Of a stretch of 27,838 bases of DNA, positions 17,105-24,487 are shown piece after piece (position 1 is the stretch's first letter; every line of letters begins with the position of its first letter). The stretch spans positions 1-27,838 of the forward strand of contig CAZQOV010000022.1 of assembly GCA_964595055.1 (NCBI GenBank), given 5' to 3'. Origin of the DNA: CAYRTD01 sp964595055. GTDB taxonomy: Bacteria; Bacteroidota; Bacteroidia; Bacteroidales; GCA-2748055. The notes beneath the pieces are model-generated. The model was not told the DNA's origin. It ran no database searches and worked only from the letters and a program-made list of their open reading frames with translations. The position numbers and the translations under genes were made by a program.

Positions 17105-18313
17105 ATGAAAATTGGAATATTACGGGAAACAAAAACTCCACCAGATAAAAGGGTTCCGCTTACTCCGGTCCAGTGCAGAGAGTTGATTGAAAAATATCCG
17201 GGTATTGAAATTCAGGTACAACCGGATGATAACAGGGCTTATTCAAATAAGGAATATCGGGTTGAAAAAATTCCCCTTAACGACAAGCTGTCTGATTGTG
17301 ATCTTCTGCTGGGAGTAAAAGAAGTCGACATTTCCAGTCTTATTGCGAATAAAACTTACCTCTTTTTCTCACATACAGCAAAAAAACAAGCCCATAATCA
17401 CGATTTACTGAAAGCAATTCTTACAAAGAAGATCACACTTATTGATTATGAATATCTTACGAAAGACGACAATACCAGAATAGTAGCCTTTGGTCGTTGG
17501 GCCGGTATTGTTGGAGCTTATAATGCCCTGATTGCTTATGGTAAACGATACCACCAATTTGAACTGAAACCGGCATGGGAGTGCAAAGATCTGGCTCAAC
17601 TGTTTGGTGAATTAAACAAAGTTAAAATCAGCAACATAAAAATCCTGATCACCGGAGGAGGCAGAGTAGCCCATGGAGCAATGGAAACACTTTCAAATGC
17701 AGGAATAAAAAAGATAAATCCGGATAAATTCACCTCCAGGCAATACAATACAGCTGTATTTACACAACTCGATCCCTGGCATTATACAAAACCCATGGAT
17801 GGCCGAAAGTTTGACCTAAATCATTTTTTCACTTTTCCCGAAGAATACGAAAATGCTTTTCTACCTTATACCCGGATAACAGATATGTTAATTGCTTGTC
17901 ATTACTGGGATCCACGTTCACCCGTGTTTATGACAAAGGAGGATATGAAACAGGAAGATTTCCGGATTAAGATCATTGCTGATGTGAGTTGTGATATAAA
18001 TGGTCCGATTCCTTCCACTCTAAGGGCATCAACCATTGAAGATCCGGTATATGGTTATGATCCCATAAATGAAGTTGAGGCCGACCCCTGGGCCCCCGGG
18101 AATATTCTGGTTATGGCTGTAGATAATTTGCCCGGAGAATTACCCAGAGATGCCTCAAATGACTTCGGACGTAAGCTTATTGATGAGGTGATGCCCTACC
18201 TTCTGGGCATAAAAAAAGGAAATATCCTTAACCATGCGACCATCGTGAAACAGGGCAGGTTAACAGATAAATTCGTTTATCTCAAGGATTTTGCTGAAGG
18301 AAAAGGTCGATAA
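17105..18313 (+). CDS. Saccharopine dehydrogenase-like NAD(P)-dependent oxidoreductase (AlaDH/PNT fold)
   Basis: A 402-residue enzyme of the alanine dehydrogenase/PNT-like superfamily, closest in layout to lysine-forming saccharopine dehydrogenase. The N-terminal substrate domain starts KIGILRETKTPPDKRVPLTP (2-21). Lys72 in GVKE and His90 in FFSHT match the catalytic Lys77 and His96 of yeast Lys1 as I remember them, and AFGRWAGIVGAYNAL (128-142) matches a conserved stretch of that group. The Rossmann loop is ITGGGRVAHGA (182-192). If the assignment holds, it would interconvert saccharopine with lysine and 2-oxoglutarate, but bacteria rarely use this route, so another amino-acid or opine-like substrate is possible. 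It is preceded by the OB-fold pair and converges on rpe with 19 bases between stops. Confidence 0.78.
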   Translation: MKIGILRETKTPPDKRVPLTPVQCRELIEKYPGIEIQVQPDDNRAYSNKEYRVEKIPLNDKLSDCDLLLGVKEVDISSLIANKTYLFFSHTAKKQAHNHDLLKAILTKKITLIDYEYLTKDDNTRIVAFGRWAGIVGAYNALIAYGKRYHQFELKPAWECKDLAQLFGELNKVKISNIKILITGGGRVAHGAMETLSNAGIKKINPDKFTSRQYNTAVFTQLDPWHYTKPMDGRKFDLNHFFTFPEEYENAFLPYTRITDMLIACHYWDPRSPVFMTKEDMKQEDFRIKIIADVSCDINGPIPSTLRASTIEDPVYGYDPINEVEADPWAPGNILVMAVDNLPGELPRDASNDFGRKLIDEVMPYLLGIKKGNILNHATIVKQGRLTDKFVYLKDFAEGKGR

Positions 18314-18332
18314 AAATTTGATACAGGAACGA

Positions 18333-18983
18333 TCAGGATTTTTCCTTTAATTTCCTTATCATTTCAAGTGGTTCTTTATCTTTAAAAATTGCACTTCCCA
18401 CAACGAAAACATCAACCCCTGCCTGCGACAATTCCGCAATATTAGAAATATCAACACCTCCATCAATCTGAATTAGGGTATTCAGATCACGGCTTACAAT
18501 CATTTGCCTGAGCTTTTTAATTTTTTCTACTGTCTGCGGAATAAAACTTTGTCCACCAAAGCCCGGATTGACAGACATTAGCAGTACCATATAAACATCG
18601 GGAAGAATATTTTCAAGCACACTGACAGGAGTGGCGGGGTTAAGTGTGACAGATGCTTTCATCCCCAGGTCCTTAATTTTTTGAATGGTACGATGCAAAT
18701 GATCACAGACCTCATAATGAACAGTAAGGTTATCCGCACCCGCTTCACGGAAATCTTCGAGATAGCGGTCGGGGTCACGAATCATAAGATGCGTATCCAG
18801 GGGAAGCTTTGAAATGCTTTTTATCTGTTTAATAATCGGAAAGCCAAAAGTAAGGTTAGGCACAAAATTCCCATCCATAATATCAAGATGCAAAAAATCT
18901 GCCCTGGAGGAATTTACCAGTTCAATTTGTTCACCTAACTTCAGAAAATTAGCGTTTAAAATAGAAGGAGCGATCAGTGCCAT
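18333..18983 (-). CDS. rpe: Ribulose-phosphate 3-epimerase
   Basis: Rpe interconverts ribulose 5-phosphate and xylulose 5-phosphate in the pentose phosphate pathway. The 216 residues form a complete TIM barrel of normal size. Ser7 (APSILN), the metal-site residues His32 and Asp34 (HLDIMDG), His65 (THLMI) and Asp174 (IQIDGGV) are all in place. So are the phosphate-binding segments NPGFGGQSF (139-147) and VVGSAIF (194-200). The start is ATG 18981-18983. It lies 89 bases downstream of the rpoD stop on the same strand, with its own candidate promoter in that gap. Confidence 0.96.
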   Translation of the reverse strand: MALIAPSILNANFLKLGEQIELVNSSRADFLHLDIMDGNFVPNLTFGFPIIKQIKSISKLPLDTHLMIRDPDRYLEDFREAGADNLTVHYEVCDHLHRTIQKIKDLGMKASVTLNPATPVSVLENILPDVYMVLLMSVNPGFGGQSFIPQTVEKIKKLRQMIVSRDLNTLIQIDGGVDISNIAELSQAGVDVFVVGSAIFKDKEPLEMIRKLKEKS

Positions 18984-18994
18984 ATTTTTTTTCC

Positions 18995-19002
18995 CAAAGA
19001 TA
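18995..19002 (-). promoter_or_regulatory. Candidate -7 box (TATCTTTG) for rpe
   Basis: On the minus strand the sequence reads TATCTTTG, an exact fit to TAnnTTTG. An ATTG at 19029-19026 is a possible weak -33 element. The box ends only 11 bases before the rpe ATG, so transcription from it would leave a leader of about five bases. Confidence 0.48.
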
Positions 19003-19072
19003 ATAAATCAGGATTATTCCCGGACCAATATAAGAAATTTGAATTCGTTTACATCAGAGGAAAGGGGTGTCT

Positions 19073-19936
19073 CTATCCAAGATAACTTTTCAGGATACGG
19101 CTCCGGGTTGTATGTTTTAGTCTTTTTATGGCCTTCTCTTTTATCTGGCGAACCCTTTCTCTGGTGAGATTAAACTCTTCTCCAATTTCTTCCAGCGTAT
19201 GCGGATGCTTTCCGTTTAAGCCAAAATACAAACGAATAATGCTGGCTTCACGATAGGTAAGGGTTGAAAGTGCCCGTTCAATTTCTTTACGGAGAGATTC
19301 ATTTAATAGTTCTTTATCAGGACTGGGGGTGTCATCGTTTAGAAGCACATCATAAAGATTTCCTTCTTCCCCATCCTGCAGGGGTGCATCCATAGAAACA
19401 TGACGTCCTGAGGATCTGATAGCATCTTTTATGTCGTCGGGAGCCAATTCCATGGTCTGAGCGATTTCAAGAATAGTGGGTTCGCGCTCAAAATCCTGTT
19501 CCAACTCATTAAATGTTTTGTTGATTTTATTTATGGACCCGATCTTATTAAGTGGCAATCGGACTATTCTTGCCTGCTCGGCCAGCGCTTGAAGAATGGA
19601 CTGACGTATCCACCAAACGGCATAAGATATAAACTTAAACCCCCGGGTTTCATCAAATCGCTGAGCAGCTTTAATAAGTCCCAGATTCCCTTCATTTATA
19701 AGATCGGGAAGACTAAGTCCTTGATTCTGATACTGTTTAGCAACAGAGACAACAAACCTAAGATTTGCATTTATGAGTTTCTCAAGGGCGATCCGGTCAT
19801 TTTTCTTAATTCTTCTTGCAAGTTCTACTTCTTCCTCTGCGCTAATAAGATCAACCTTTCCAATTTCATGAAGATACTTATCAAGTGAAGGAGTCTCCCG
19901 GTTAGTTACCTGTTTGATAATCTTAAGCTGTCTCAT
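19073..19936 (-). CDS. rpoD: Primary sigma factor RpoD (sigma-70, Bacteroidota short form)
   Basis: The main sigma factor, which directs RNA polymerase to housekeeping promoters. At 287 residues it is the short Bacteroidota type, lacking region 1.1 and the non-conserved insert of E. coli sigma-70. Region 1.2 is about 15-45. Region 2 is about 50-125, with NLRFVVSVAKQYQ and the -10 recognition helix FKFISYAVWWIRQSILQAL. Region 3 is about 130-205. Region 4 is about 222-287, with the helix-turn-helix LEEIGEEFNLTRERVRQIKE (248-267). This protein would read the TAnnTTTG-type boxes noted in this window. It is divergent from rho across 396 bases and is followed on the same strand by rpe. Confidence 0.96.
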   Translation of the reverse strand: MRQLKIIKQVTNRETPSLDKYLHEIGKVDLISAEEEVELARRIKKNDRIALEKLINANLRFVVSVAKQYQNQGLSLPDLINEGNLGLIKAAQRFDETRGFKFISYAVWWIRQSILQALAEQARIVRLPLNKIGSINKINKTFNELEQDFEREPTILEIAQTMELAPDDIKDAIRSSGRHVSMDAPLQDGEEGNLYDVLLNDDTPSPDKELLNESLRKEIERALSTLTYREASIIRLYFGLNGKHPHTLEEIGEEFNLTRERVRQIKEKAIKRLKHTTRSRILKSYLG

Positions 19937-20332
19937 GTGGCGGAGGTATTTAAGTAGTATTTATACGTAAAACAAATTAATTGGTTACTGGTTTACCATA
20001 AAAAGATTCGTATTTATCATTTTCTGTAAATATTGGAATAAATAATTTATTTAACAACTCATACAACTGAAAAACAAAGTATTATTTAGTATATTTTTAA
20101 CGATTTCTTAATAAAAAAATTCATTTATATGCCTAAGAAAATTATTTTTGTCCTTGCGAAGAGAAATTATGATGATTTATTTGCATGAATTCAGGAAATC
20201 CTTTAATATTGCAAAAGATTCCATTCTCAGAAAATCTAATTTCCCTGAAATAATCACTTCTGAAACTTTTCAGAAAAATTCAAAATAAATTTTAGTTTTA
20301 AATTATAGTATTTTATTTATTCCCCAAACTTT
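19937..20332. other. Divergent intergenic region between rpoD and rho
   Basis: A 396-base, very AT-rich region between the starts of rpoD (minus) and rho (plus). A TATTTTTG box on the plus strand at 20143-20150 fits TAnnTTTG and would give rho a leader near 175 bases; no clear -33 box accompanies it. No exact TAnnTTTG box for rpoD was found on the minus strand. The nearest is an imperfect TACTTTG. I see no RNA gene or conserved hairpin. Confidence 0.5.
20143..20150 (+). promoter_or_regulatory. Candidate -7 box (TATTTTTG) for rho
   Basis: TATTTTTG fits TAnnTTTG and lies about 180 bases upstream of the rho ATG. A long leader would suit the autogenous control known for rho in other bacteria, but no regulatory structure is visible and the -33 box is missing. 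Confidence 0.33.
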
Positions 20333-22009
20333 ATGTACGACATTCTTGAATTGAACAAGAAGCTATTGGCTGAGCTACGCCAGATAGCTAAAGATCTTAA
20401 AATTAAACGAGTAGAATCTTATAAAAAACAGGATCTTATTTACAAGATTCTTGATCAGCAAGCCATTGATGCATCAGAAGCGAAAGCGTCAAAGAAATCA
20501 AAAGCTGAAAAAGAAAAATCAAAAACGGATAGTAAAAAAGAAACTCCCAAAGCCCAAAAGTCAGGAAAACGGGGCAGACCGAAAAAGGCTGAGGCTGAGG
20601 AGAAACCTAAAGAAGAAGTTGGCAATAACCCCTCACCAAAAAAAGGAGAAGAAAAAGCAGAAAAGGAGGACTCTTCGAAGCAACTATCCAGGCATTACAA
20701 ACCTAAAGAAAAGTCCCAGGAAAAGCAATTTGACAAACGCCAGGAAAAAGGATCAGATCAAAAGCATCGGCAGGAAAGCAGGAAAGATCAGAGACATGAG
20801 AGCAATGGAGAACGAAGGTATCATCAGGATAAAAACAATTTCAGAAGGCAACAACATGACCGGGGCAGACAAAATGACAAATACGACTTTGAAGGACTAA
20901 TCAGCAATTCCGGAGTGCTGGAAATCATGCCCGATGGTTATGGCTTCTTAAGATCGGCCGATTTTAACTACCTTAACTCACCTGACGATATTTATGTTTC
21001 CCAGTCTCAGATAAAATTATTTGGCCTAAAAACCGGTGATAACATCAAAGGAACAATCCGCCCCCCGAAGGAAGGAGAAAAATATTTCCCCCTGATAAAG
21101 GTTGAGGAAATCAATGGAAGATCTCCTGATTTTATAAGAGACAGGGTTCCTTTCGACTACCTTACTCCACTTTTCCCGGAAGAAAAATTTCAGCTTGTCG
21201 GAACTGGACATAACAACCTTTCTGTCAGAGTAGTCGATATGTTTTCACCCATTGGTAAAGGTCAGCGTGGATTAATCGTGGCGCAGCCCAAAACCGGTAA
21301 GACAATTCTTCTGCAAAATATAGCCAATGCCATTGCTGCTAACCATCCTGAAGTTTACATGATTATTCTTCTTATAGATGAAAGGCCCGAGGAAGTGACC
21401 GATATGGCAAGAAATGTAAATGCAGAAGTAATATCCTCTACCTTTGATGAACCTGCCGAACGCCACGTTCGGATTGCCAATATAGTACTGGAAAAAGCCA
21501 AACGAATGGTGGAATGCGGACATGATGTGGTTGTTTTACTCGATTCCATTACCCGGCTTGCCAGAGCTTTTAATACCGTATCCCCGGCCTCAGGAAAAGT
21601 CCTTTCAGGAGGGGTTGATGCCAATGCTCTGCACAAACCGAAACGGTTTTTTGGTGCAGCCAGAAATATTGAAAACGGCGGATCCTTAACCATAATTGCT
21701 ACCGCGCTTACCGAAACCGGTTCAAAGATGGATGATGTTATTTTTGAAGAATTCAAAGGTACAGGCAACATGGAACTCCAGCTCGACAGAAAATTATCCA
21801 ACAAACGGGTGTGGCCTGCTGTAGACATCAATGCATCAAGTACACGCCGGGAAGATCTCTTGCTGGATAAAGAAATGATGAATAAACTCTGGATATTGAG
21901 AAATTATCTTGGTGACATGAACTCCGTGGAAGCCATGGAATTCCTGCGCGACCGTATGAATAAAACCGAAACCAACGAAGAATTTCTTATTTCCATGAAC
22001 GCTGAATAG
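20333..22009 (+). CDS. rho: Transcription termination factor Rho
   Basis: Rho is the hexameric RNA helicase that ends transcription of untranslated RNA. The chain has 558 residues against about 420 in E. coli, the extra length lying in a charged insertion. The Rho_N helical domain is at 1-45. A Lys/Glu/Arg/Gln-rich, probably disordered stretch covers about 46-188, including an AT-hook-like KRGRPKK (79-85). The cold-shock-like RNA-binding domain spans about 192-265 (GVLEIMPDGYGFLRS). The ATPase core begins near 300, with Walker A AQPKTGKT (317-324), LLIDERPEEVTDMAR (346-360), Walker B VVVLLDSITRLARAFN (399-414) and GGVDANALHKPKRFFGAAR (426-444). It is a single gene with its own terminator. The purine-rich insert creates a spurious overlapping frame at 20451-20900. 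Confidence 0.97.
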   Translation: MYDILELNKKLLAELRQIAKDLKIKRVESYKKQDLIYKILDQQAIDASEAKASKKSKAEKEKSKTDSKKETPKAQKSGKRGRPKKAEAEEKPKEEVGNNPSPKKGEEKAEKEDSSKQLSRHYKPKEKSQEKQFDKRQEKGSDQKHRQESRKDQRHESNGERRYHQDKNNFRRQQHDRGRQNDKYDFEGLISNSGVLEIMPDGYGFLRSADFNYLNSPDDIYVSQSQIKLFGLKTGDNIKGTIRPPKEGEKYFPLIKVEEINGRSPDFIRDRVPFDYLTPLFPEEKFQLVGTGHNNLSVRVVDMFSPIGKGQRGLIVAQPKTGKTILLQNIANAIAANHPEVYMIILLIDERPEEVTDMARNVNAEVISSTFDEPAERHVRIANIVLEKAKRMVECGHDVVVLLDSITRLARAFNTVSPASGKVLSGGVDANALHKPKRFFGAARNIENGGSLTIIATALTETGSKMDDVIFEEFKGTGNMELQLDRKLSNKRVWPAVDINASSTRREDLLLDKEMMNKLWILRNYLGDMNSVEAMEFLRDRMNKTETNEEFLISMNAE

Positions 22010-22040
22010 GCTGTAAAAAACTAGCTTAAGGACTTCGATC

Positions 22041-22077
22041 AGCCGTCTTGATTCCCGTATTGAGATGGCTTTTTTTA
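22041..22077 (+). terminator. Intrinsic terminator downstream of rho
   Basis: AGCCGTCTTGA (22041-22051) pairs with TTGAGATGGCT (22060-22070) over 11 bp, with three G-U pairs and an 8-base loop. A run of T residues (22070-22076) follows at once. It begins 31 bases after the rho stop codon. Confidence 0.85.
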
Positions 22078-22301
22078 TTGGTTCTTACAAAACTGACAGA
22101 GTTCCATAACAACAAAAGCGAGGGGGCAAACCCGGGTTGCCAGGTAAAAATCTAAGCAGAATTAAATAATTTTCTGTGACAACGATAACAATTCATTACA
22201 CATTATTGCAAATCACCGGTTTTTTTGTCAATTTATTCTATAAATAAGTTATAAATTATCATTTTAAACCGAATTTTTTATAAAAATGCATAATTAGTTC
22301 T

Positions 22302-22309
22302 TAAATTTG
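22302..22309 (+). promoter_or_regulatory. Candidate -7 box (TAAATTTG) for the leuC-leuD-cimA-leuB operon
   Basis: TAAATTTG fits TAnnTTTG. A TTTA at 22277-22280 lies 21 bases upstream as a near match to the -33 TTTG. Transcription would begin near 22316, giving a leader of about 75 bases before the TTG start of leuC. Confidence 0.5.
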
Positions 22310-22390
22310 GCGCTTGATAATTAAAAAGGATATTTCCCCTTTTCAATTGGAGAAAAGAACAAAAATTCAAAATTTAAAAATTACATAACA

Positions 22391-23809
22391 TTGACTGGAA
22401 AAACTTTATTTGACAAGATCTGGGATGCTCACGTTGTGGAGGTAATCGAAAATGGTCCCAGCGTATTATATATTGACAGGCATCTGATTCATGAGGTAAC
22501 AAGTCCACAGGCATTTGCGGGTATCGAAGAACGAGGAATTGAAGTATTCCGTCCTCAAAATACTGTGGCTACCTGTGATCATAATGTTCCCACACTTGAT
22601 CAGCATCTCCCCATCAAGGATGCACTTTCAAGGTTCCAGGTAAACAAACTGGCAGAAAACTGTGAAAAACACAATATTACCCTTTATGGCCTCAATCATC
22701 CCTATCAGGGCATTGTCCATGTGATTGGTCCTGAATTGGGAATTACACAGCCAGGTATGACCATTGTGTGCGGAGACAGTCATACTTCAACCCACGGAGC
22801 TTTTGGCAGTGTAGCTTTTGGAATAGGAACCAGTGAAGTTGAAATGGTGCTTGCTACTCAATGTATTCTCCAGCCCAAACCCAAAAAAATGCGGATCAAT
22901 GTTGAAGGAAAATTACAAGAGGGAGTAGGAGCTAAAGACATCATTCTTTATATCATATCTAAGATCACAGCCAGCGGGGGAACCGGTTACTTCATCGAAT
23001 ATGCCGGTTCGGCAATCAGAAGTCTCTCCATGGAAGGCAGGATGACCATTTGCAACATGAGCATTGAAAGTGGGGCAAGAGGAGGACTGATTGCTCCTGA
23101 TGAAACAACATTTGCCTATCTTAAGGGAAGGGAATTTGCTCCAAAAGGAAAGGATTTTGATGCAGCCATTGAAAAATGGAGGGAACTAAAAAGTGATGAG
23201 AATGCAGTATTTGACAAAGAATATCACTTTGATGCTGCTGATATTACCCCCATGATCACCTATGGAACCAATCCGGGTATGGGAATTAAGATCAACGAAC
23301 ATATTCCGGACGAAAGTAAAATCCCGAATAATGCCTTGGCAAGTTTTCGCAAGTCTCTGGCATATATGGGACTGGATGCTGGAATGGAACTCATCGGAAA
23401 AGAAATAGATTATGTATTTGTAGGCAGTTGCACGAATGGAAGAATAGAAGATCTTCGGGAAGTCGCCAGGTTTGTAAAAGGCCGCAAAAAAGCAGATAAT
23501 ATTACGGCATGGATTGTACCGGGTTCCAAACAGGTTGAAAAACAGGCTCATGAGGAAGGAGTTACAAAAGTTCTGGAAGAGGCAGGGTTTAAACTCCGGC
23601 AACCGGGTTGTTCTGCCTGTCTTGCCATGAACGAAGATAAAATTCCGGAAGGCAAACTTGCTGTATCCACCTCTAACCGGAATTTTGAAGGCCGGCAGGG
23701 GCCGGGTGCCAGGACCATGCTTGCAAGTCCTTTAACAGCAGCAGCAGTGGCAATCACAGGAAAAATTACGGATCCAAGGACACTCCTGCAGGAAGTTGAA
23801 ATGATTTGA
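22391..23809 (+). CDS. leuC: 3-isopropylmalate/(R)-2-methylmalate dehydratase large subunit
   Basis: The large subunit of isopropylmalate isomerase, an aconitase-family [4Fe-4S] enzyme that works with LeuD. The same enzyme can process citramalate in the isoleucine route. The 472 residues are standard. Cluster ligands are Cys347 (GSCTNGR) and Cys407/Cys410 (GCSACLAMN). The substrate-loop segment CGDSHTSTHGAFG (127-139) and the C-terminal STSNRNFEGRQGPGARTMLAS (426-446) are intact. The start is a TTG at 22391, placed so that the chain begins TGKTLFDKIWDAH as family members do; no ATG lies nearby in frame. It is the first gene of the operon; leuD follows after 72 bases. Confidence 0.95.
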   Translation: MTGKTLFDKIWDAHVVEVIENGPSVLYIDRHLIHEVTSPQAFAGIEERGIEVFRPQNTVATCDHNVPTLDQHLPIKDALSRFQVNKLAENCEKHNITLYGLNHPYQGIVHVIGPELGITQPGMTIVCGDSHTSTHGAFGSVAFGIGTSEVEMVLATQCILQPKPKKMRINVEGKLQEGVGAKDIILYIISKITASGGTGYFIEYAGSAIRSLSMEGRMTICNMSIESGARGGLIAPDETTFAYLKGREFAPKGKDFDAAIEKWRELKSDENAVFDKEYHFDAADITPMITYGTNPGMGIKINEHIPDESKIPNNALASFRKSLAYMGLDAGMELIGKEIDYVFVGSCTNGRIEDLREVARFVKGRKKADNITAWIVPGSKQVEKQAHEEGVTKVLEEAGFKLRQPGCSACLAMNEDKIPEGKLAVSTSNRNFEGRQGPGARTMLASPLTAAAVAITGKITDPRTLLQEVEMI

Positions 23810-23881
23810 TAAACCCTGAAACCGCGATAAAAAATTGTTATTGTTCAATTTGAAATGATATTTCATCAAAAATAAAGAATC

Positions 23882-24475
23882 ATGCCAATAGAAAAATTTT
23901 CTGTTATTAATTCCACAATTGTCCCTCTCCCTGTTGAAAATATTGATACGGACCAGATCATCCCCGCTCGTTTTTTAAAAGCTACCACCAGGGAGGGATT
24001 TGGAGAAAATCTTTTCAGAGACTGGCGTTACGATAAAAACAATCAGCCCAGAAATGATTTTCCTCTTAACAACAAAAAATATAGCGGGAAAATCCTGGTT
24101 GCCGGTAAAAATTTTGGGAGCGGATCAAGTCGTGAGCATGCAGCATGGGCCCTCCATGATTATGGTTTTAAGGTGGTTGTATCCAGTTTTTTCGCAGATA
24201 TTTTTAAGAATAATGCCCTGAATAACGGATTACTTCCTGTGCAGATATCGGAGGATTTTCTTGCGAAGATATTTGAGGAAGTAGAAAAAGACCCAGGGGT
24301 TCAATTAAAAGTGGATCTGGAAAACCAGTTGCTAACCTTACTTTCAACGGGTGACAAAGAAGACTTTGATATCAATGCATATAAAAAAGAATGCCTTCTA
24401 AACGGTTATGATGACATTGATTATCTGCTTAATCTTAAGAATAAAATTGGAGCTTTTGAAAAAAGTAGAACCTAA
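23882..24475 (+). CDS. leuD: 3-isopropylmalate/(R)-2-methylmalate dehydratase small subunit
   Basis: The swivel-domain subunit that pairs with LeuC to move the hydroxyl group of isopropylmalate or, in the citramalate route, methylmalate. It has 197 residues, the usual length for the bacterial leucine-type subunit. NIDTDQIIPARFLK (20-33) and the serine loop GKNFGSGSSREHAAWAL (75-91) are conserved. The position next to leuC and 12 bases ahead of the synthase gene fits a single operon. No anomaly is seen. Confidence 0.96.
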   Translation: MPIEKFSVINSTIVPLPVENIDTDQIIPARFLKATTREGFGENLFRDWRYDKNNQPRNDFPLNNKKYSGKILVAGKNFGSGSSREHAAWALHDYGFKVVVSSFFADIFKNNALNNGLLPVQISEDFLAKIFEEVEKDPGVQLKVDLENQLLTLLSTGDKEDFDINAYKKECLLNGYDDIDYLLNLKNKIGAFEKSRT

Positions 24476-24487
24476 AACAATTCGATT

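Larger units (their letters stand above)
22010..22390. other. Intergenic region between rho and the leuC operon
   Basis: 381 bases holding, in order, the rho terminator (22041-22077), an inverted repeat around CCCGGG (22125-22141), AT-rich DNA, the leuC promoter candidate (22302-22309) and two mutually exclusive small hairpins in the putative leader (22324-22357). No leader peptide rich in branched-chain residues and no T-box were found. Confidence 0.6.

Noticed and set aside
20451..20900. 149-codon Lys/Arg-rich open frame on the plus strand within rho
   Set aside because: It lies in the purine-rich repeat-like insertion of rho in another frame. The lack of stop codons follows from the A/G-rich composition, and the product is only a basic low-complexity string.
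22041..22077. Terminator-like hairpin considered as a leu operon attenuator
   Set aside because: It lies upstream of the candidate leuC promoter and close to the rho stop, so it fits rho termination instead.
22125..22141. GC-rich inverted repeat around CCCGGG after rho
   Set aside because: Only five base pairs outside a self-complementary centre and no T-tract. The true rho terminator lies upstream at 22041-22077.
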